Shown here piece after piece: positions 21,897 through 24,861 of a stretch of DNA of 24,861 nucleotides. The stretch comes from Candidatus Omnitrophota bacterium. Its GTDB lineage: Bacteria; Omnitrophota; Gorgyraeia; Velamenicoccales; Velamenicoccaceae. Below the pieces are notes generated by a model. It had not been told where the DNA came from. It searched no databases and saw only the letters and a list, made by a program, of their open reading frames with translations. Location of the stretch: NCBI GenBank assembly GCA_003451585.1, contig DMEU01000003.1, positions 1-24,861 of the forward strand. The letters run 5' to 3'. The position numbers were made by a program, and so were the translations under genes. The number at the start of each line of letters is the position of its first letter. Position 1 is the first letter of the stretch.

Positions 21897-23233
21897 GCGA
21901 CTACGTAGCCAATACTGAAAAAGACGTAAAAGATATGCTTGCGGAGATAGGCATCAAGCATATCGAAGAACTTTTTGCAGATATAAAACCCCACCAAAGA
22001 CCCAGATCATTTGACCTGCCGGAAGGAATGTCCGAATTTGAGGTCCTGCGCCATCTAAAGGGACTATCCGCAAAGAATGCCGCAAACCTTATATGCTTCG
22101 TAGGCGCCGGTTTCTATGACCACTTTATACCGTCGATCGTCGGCCACTTGAGCTCAAGGAGCGAATTTTACACCGCCTATACGCCTTATCAGCCTGAGTG
22201 CTCTCAAGGGACGCTGCAAGCTATCTATGAATACCAGAGCGCCATCTGCCGCCTGACAGGGATGGAAGTAGCCAACGCATCATTATACGACGGCGGCACC
22301 GCGCTTTATGAGGCCATGATGATGGCGCGCCGCGCCACAGGCCGTAACAAGGTATTAGTAGACGACGCTGTCAACCCGATCTACCGCACTATCCTCTACA
22401 GCTATACGAAAAACCTTGATATCGAATTCGTAGAGATACCCGTAACCCATGGCCAGACCGACCGCGGCTCGATAAAAAAACACCTGGATAACAATACCGC
22501 CTGCATCATCCTCCAAAACCCGAACTTTTTCGGAGCCATAGACGACCATGCCGACATCGCTGAAGACGCGCACAAGGCAGGCGCGCTTGTAGTAGAATCA
22601 GCTTATCCGATAGCTTTGGGTTTATTAAAGACTCCCGGGGAAATGGGGGCGGATATCGTAACCGGCGAAGGCCAAAGCTTAGGCCTGCCCCTCTCTTTTG
22701 GAGGCCCGTATCTGGGCTTTATGGCCGCAAAGAAAGACCTGGCAAGAAAGATGCCCGGCCGTATAGTAGGCGCGACGATAGACGGCCAAGGCAAACAAGG
22801 GTTTGTCTTGACGCTTCAGGCCCGTGAACAGCATATACGCCGTGAAAAGGCCACATCAAACATCTGCTCCAATGAAGCCTTGTGCGCCCTGCGCGCCTTG
22901 GTCTATATGTCATCTTTGGGCAAGACGGGCTTGAAAGAATTAGCGCAGCTAAACTACGAAAAGGCGGAATTCGCGAAATCCCTGCTTTCAAAGATCAAAG
23001 GCGTATCCGTCAAACAAAGTTCTCCGACTTTTAATGAATTCACGGTGGTATTACCCAAAGACCCGGCCGAGGTTGTCGCCGCCATGATAGAAAAAGGGTT
23101 TGCCGCCGGTTTCCCGATAGGCCGCTACTACAAAGATATGGCCGACTACATGATCGTGGCTGTCACAGAAAAGCGCACAAGAGAAGAGATCGTCAGATAC
23201 GCCGAAAGCCTGGAGTCTGTGCTATGGAGCTGA
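21893..23233 (+). CDS. gcvPA: Glycine decarboxylase subunit 1 (GcvPA)
   Basis: A 446-residue N-terminal half of the P protein, as found in organisms with a split, heterotetrameric glycine decarboxylase. Features are FVGAGFYDHFIPS, the YTPYQPECSQGTLQ block, GMEVANASLYDGGTA and KATSNICSNEALCAL near the end. It forms the decarboxylase with GcvPB, which carries PLP. The start is TTG at 21893, sharing bases with the gcvH stop (TTGA), with AAAGG 9 nt upstream. It overlaps gcvPB by 10 bp. Confidence 0.97.
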   Translation: MSDYVANTEKDVKDMLAEIGIKHIEELFADIKPHQRPRSFDLPEGMSEFEVLRHLKGLSAKNAANLICFVGAGFYDHFIPSIVGHLSSRSEFYTAYTPYQPECSQGTLQAIYEYQSAICRLTGMEVANASLYDGGTALYEAMMMARRATGRNKVLVDDAVNPIYRTILYSYTKNLDIEFVEIPVTHGQTDRGSIKKHLDNNTACIILQNPNFFGAIDDHADIAEDAHKAGALVVESAYPIALGLLKTPGEMGADIVTGEGQSLGLPLSFGGPYLGFMAAKKDLARKMPGRIVGATIDGQGKQGFVLTLQAREQHIRREKATSNICSNEALCALRALVYMSSLGKTGLKELAQLNYEKAEFAKSLLSKIKGVSVKQSSPTFNEFTVVLPKDPAEVVAAMIEKGFAAGFPIGRYYKDMADYMIVAVTEKRTREEIVRYAESLESVLWS

Positions 23234-24672
23234 TATTTAAAAAAAGCGTTTCAGGCCGCAGGTGCACGAAGTTCTCTAAGAGCGACGTTCCTTCCGCCCA
23301 AGGGATACCTCATAAATATTTACGCCGCGGCCCCTGCGAACTGCCGGAACTCTCAGAATTAGATGTTGTCCGCCACTTCACGAATCTTTCCAGGCTGAAC
23401 TTTTCGGTAGACACGAATTTCTACCCACTCGGCTCCTGCACCATGAAATATAACCCGAAGTTCACCGAGGATATCGCCTCTCTTGAAGGCTTCGCCGCTC
23501 TCCACCCCCTGCTGCCGCAATTAAAGAACGGCGGCACCCTGACGCAAGGCGCCTTAGAGGTCCTCTTTAATACCGAAAAACTGCTCTGTGAGATAACCGG
23601 CATGGACCATTTCACCATGCAGCCCGCTGCAGGGGCGCACGGAGAACTGACAGGCGTCATGCTTATCGCTGCCTATCACCGCGCGAAAAACAACAAGAGA
23701 AAATATATCCTAGTCCCTGATTCAGCGCACGGGACAAATCCGGCGAGCGCGGCCATAGCGGGCTATGAGATCATAAGCATACCATCTAACGAATCGGGCC
23801 TCATGGATATAGAACACATGAAGGAAAAATTGACCGAGGAGGTCGCGGCTATTATGATGACCTGCCCGAATACACTCGGGCTCTTTGAAACGGAGATCGA
23901 AAAAATCGCCGAATTGGCGCATTCCAAAGGCGCGCTCCTGTATTACGACGGCGCCAACCTTAACGCCATAATGGGAAAATGCAGGCCGGGAGACCTGGGC
24001 TTTGACGTTATCCATCTAAACCTCCACAAGACATTTGCCACGCCGCACGGCGGAGGCGGCCCGGGCGCAGGCCCTGTGGGCGTTAAAAAAGAATTGGCTG
24101 ATTTTCTGCCGATATCTAGGGTAGCCAGGCGCAACAACGGCACCTTTTATCTCGATTACAAAACAAGCGGCACCATAGGTTACATCGCGCCGTTCTACGG
24201 CAACTTCCTTGTGATCCTTAAAGCCTATGCCTACATCCTGCTTTTAGGAAAAGAGGGTTTGATCAAGACGAGCGAACACGCCGTATTGAACGCAAATTAT
24301 ATCCTGGCCAGATTAAAAGGCCGCTACGAGGCCCCTGTAGATAAAAAATGCATGCACGAATGCGTATTATCCGCATCCGGACAGGTTAAAAATAACAATG
24401 TCCATGCTTTGGATATCGCCAAATTTCTGATAGACCGCGGCATCCATCCGCCGACCATCTACTTCCCGCTGATAGTCAAAGAGGCGCTCATGATAGAGCC
24501 TACCGAGACCGAGTCAAAAGAGACTCTCGACTATTTCATCGACTGCATGATAGAAGCCGACCGCCTGTCAAAAGAAAACCCGGACGCCTTGAAGGCCGCG
24601 CCAAAGACAATGCCCATCACGCGCCTGGATGAGACAAAAGCCGCGCGCGACGCAAACTGCGCCCTGCTGTAA
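23224..24672 (+). CDS. gcvPB: Glycine decarboxylase subunit 2 (GcvPB, PLP subunit)
   Basis: A 482-residue C-terminal half of the P protein. The PLP lysine is K269 in HLNLHKTFATPHGGGGPG. NFYPLGSCTMKYNP (65-78), QPAAGAHGELTG and DSAHGTNPASAA are family blocks. It decarboxylates glycine and loads the aminomethyl group onto GcvH. It starts at ATG 23224, overlapping gcvPA. It is the last gene of the operon in this window, and the L protein gene (shared with other dehydrogenases) is absent. Confidence 0.98.
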   Translation: MELIFKKSVSGRRCTKFSKSDVPSAQGIPHKYLRRGPCELPELSELDVVRHFTNLSRLNFSVDTNFYPLGSCTMKYNPKFTEDIASLEGFAALHPLLPQLKNGGTLTQGALEVLFNTEKLLCEITGMDHFTMQPAAGAHGELTGVMLIAAYHRAKNNKRKYILVPDSAHGTNPASAAIAGYEIISIPSNESGLMDIEHMKEKLTEEVAAIMMTCPNTLGLFETEIEKIAELAHSKGALLYYDGANLNAIMGKCRPGDLGFDVIHLNLHKTFATPHGGGGPGAGPVGVKKELADFLPISRVARRNNGTFYLDYKTSGTIGYIAPFYGNFLVILKAYAYILLLGKEGLIKTSEHAVLNANYILARLKGRYEAPVDKKCMHECVLSASGQVKNNNVHALDIAKFLIDRGIHPPTIYFPLIVKEALMIEPTETESKETLDYFIDCMIEADRLSKENPDALKAAPKTMPITRLDETKAARDANCALL

Positions 24673-24701
24673 AATCACAATCAGGACTTTAATGATATGA
24701 C

Positions 24702-24861
24702 TAGCCTTCACGGGCCGCCGGTAATAGCCACTCTTAGCCTTCCCGCCCCGTCCACCGTCTTCACGCGAACCGGGGCTCAGCAGCCAGAGGTGGCCTTTTA
24801 ATAGCGGGAAACCCTCCGGAATTCTCGTAGTGTTAGAGAAGCCGGTCAGTTCCAGCTTCCC
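24702..24861 (-). repeat. Right copy of the inverted dispersed element, with predicted RNA-like structure
   Basis: 24702-24753 matches the reverse complement of 1-54. The sequence beyond it looks highly folded: GCCACTCT (24727-24734) pairs with AGAGGTGGC (24786-24794, one bulge) around GCCCCG (24745-24750) with CGGGGC (24771-24776). CCGG and TTCTC (24816-24826) pair with GAGAA and CCGG (24836-24845), enclosed by GGGAA (24806-24810) and TTCCC (24857-24861). On the minus strand one frame is open from 24861 to beyond 24672, but the left copy is not open, so coding is doubtful. Bases 24673-24701 hold nothing recognised. Confidence 0.65.

Noticed and set aside
24673..24861. Minus-strand open frame as the end of a coding gene
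   Set aside because: The frame is open over the right copy but is broken within the left copy of the same element, which argues against conserved protein coding.

Overview
This 24.9 kb window is bacterial, gene-dense and about half G+C. It carries nucleotide, folate/one-carbon and glycine metabolism. Short gaps, ATGA-type overlaps and Shine-Dalgarno sites run throughout. A lipoprotein-type murein amidase suggests a Gram-negative-like envelope. GcvP is split into two subunits, thymidylate synthase is the flavin type (ThyX), and several fused proteins occur (PurS-PurS-PurL, Sua5-LMW phosphatase, macro-like-Nudix). This would fit a candidate phylum such as Omnitrophota, but that placement is only an impression from gene content.

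Layout. Positions 139-16673 (minus strand) hold 15 closely packed genes, read right to left: purB, purSL, a LOG-family gene, purQ, purF, purM, purD, purE, sua5-phosphatase, rpiB, glyA, dCMP deaminase, nrdR, a bifunctional-nuclease-family gene, a CCA/poly(A) nucleotidyltransferase with an HD domain, and a macro-like-Nudix gene. Counting the fused sua5-phosphatase as one gene, the total with purB is 16. A strong sigma70-like promoter and a 10-bp perfect inverted repeat precede purB. Positions 16808-20138 (minus) hold two small membrane proteins with their own promoter, an ADP-ribose-type Nudix hydrolase, a cupin, a LysM amidase lipoprotein, a GDT1/UPF0016 transporter and thyX. Divergent from thyX, positions 20395-24672 (plus) hold gcvT-gcvH-gcvPA-gcvPB. 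Their leader has a near-consensus promoter, a ZTP (pfl) riboswitch aptamer and an overlapping intrinsic terminator.

How it fits together. GlyA and the glycine cleavage system supply methylene-THF. ThyX uses it to convert dUMP, supplied by dCMP deaminase, to dTMP. Formyl-THF derived from it is needed for purine synthesis, most of which is encoded here (purF, D, L/S, Q, M, E, B; purK, purC, purN/T and purH are absent). ZTP is the alarmone of formyl-THF shortage, so a ZTP switch on gcv would tie glycine breakdown to purine/folate status. NrdR would tune ribonucleotide reductase.

Unexplained structure. A ~52-nt conserved element occurs at both ends of the window in inverted orientation, with a variable block that coincides with a predicted stem. 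Heptanucleotide (period-7) tandem repeats recur between genes and inside purD, purQ, the LOG gene and the end of the dCMP deaminase gene.
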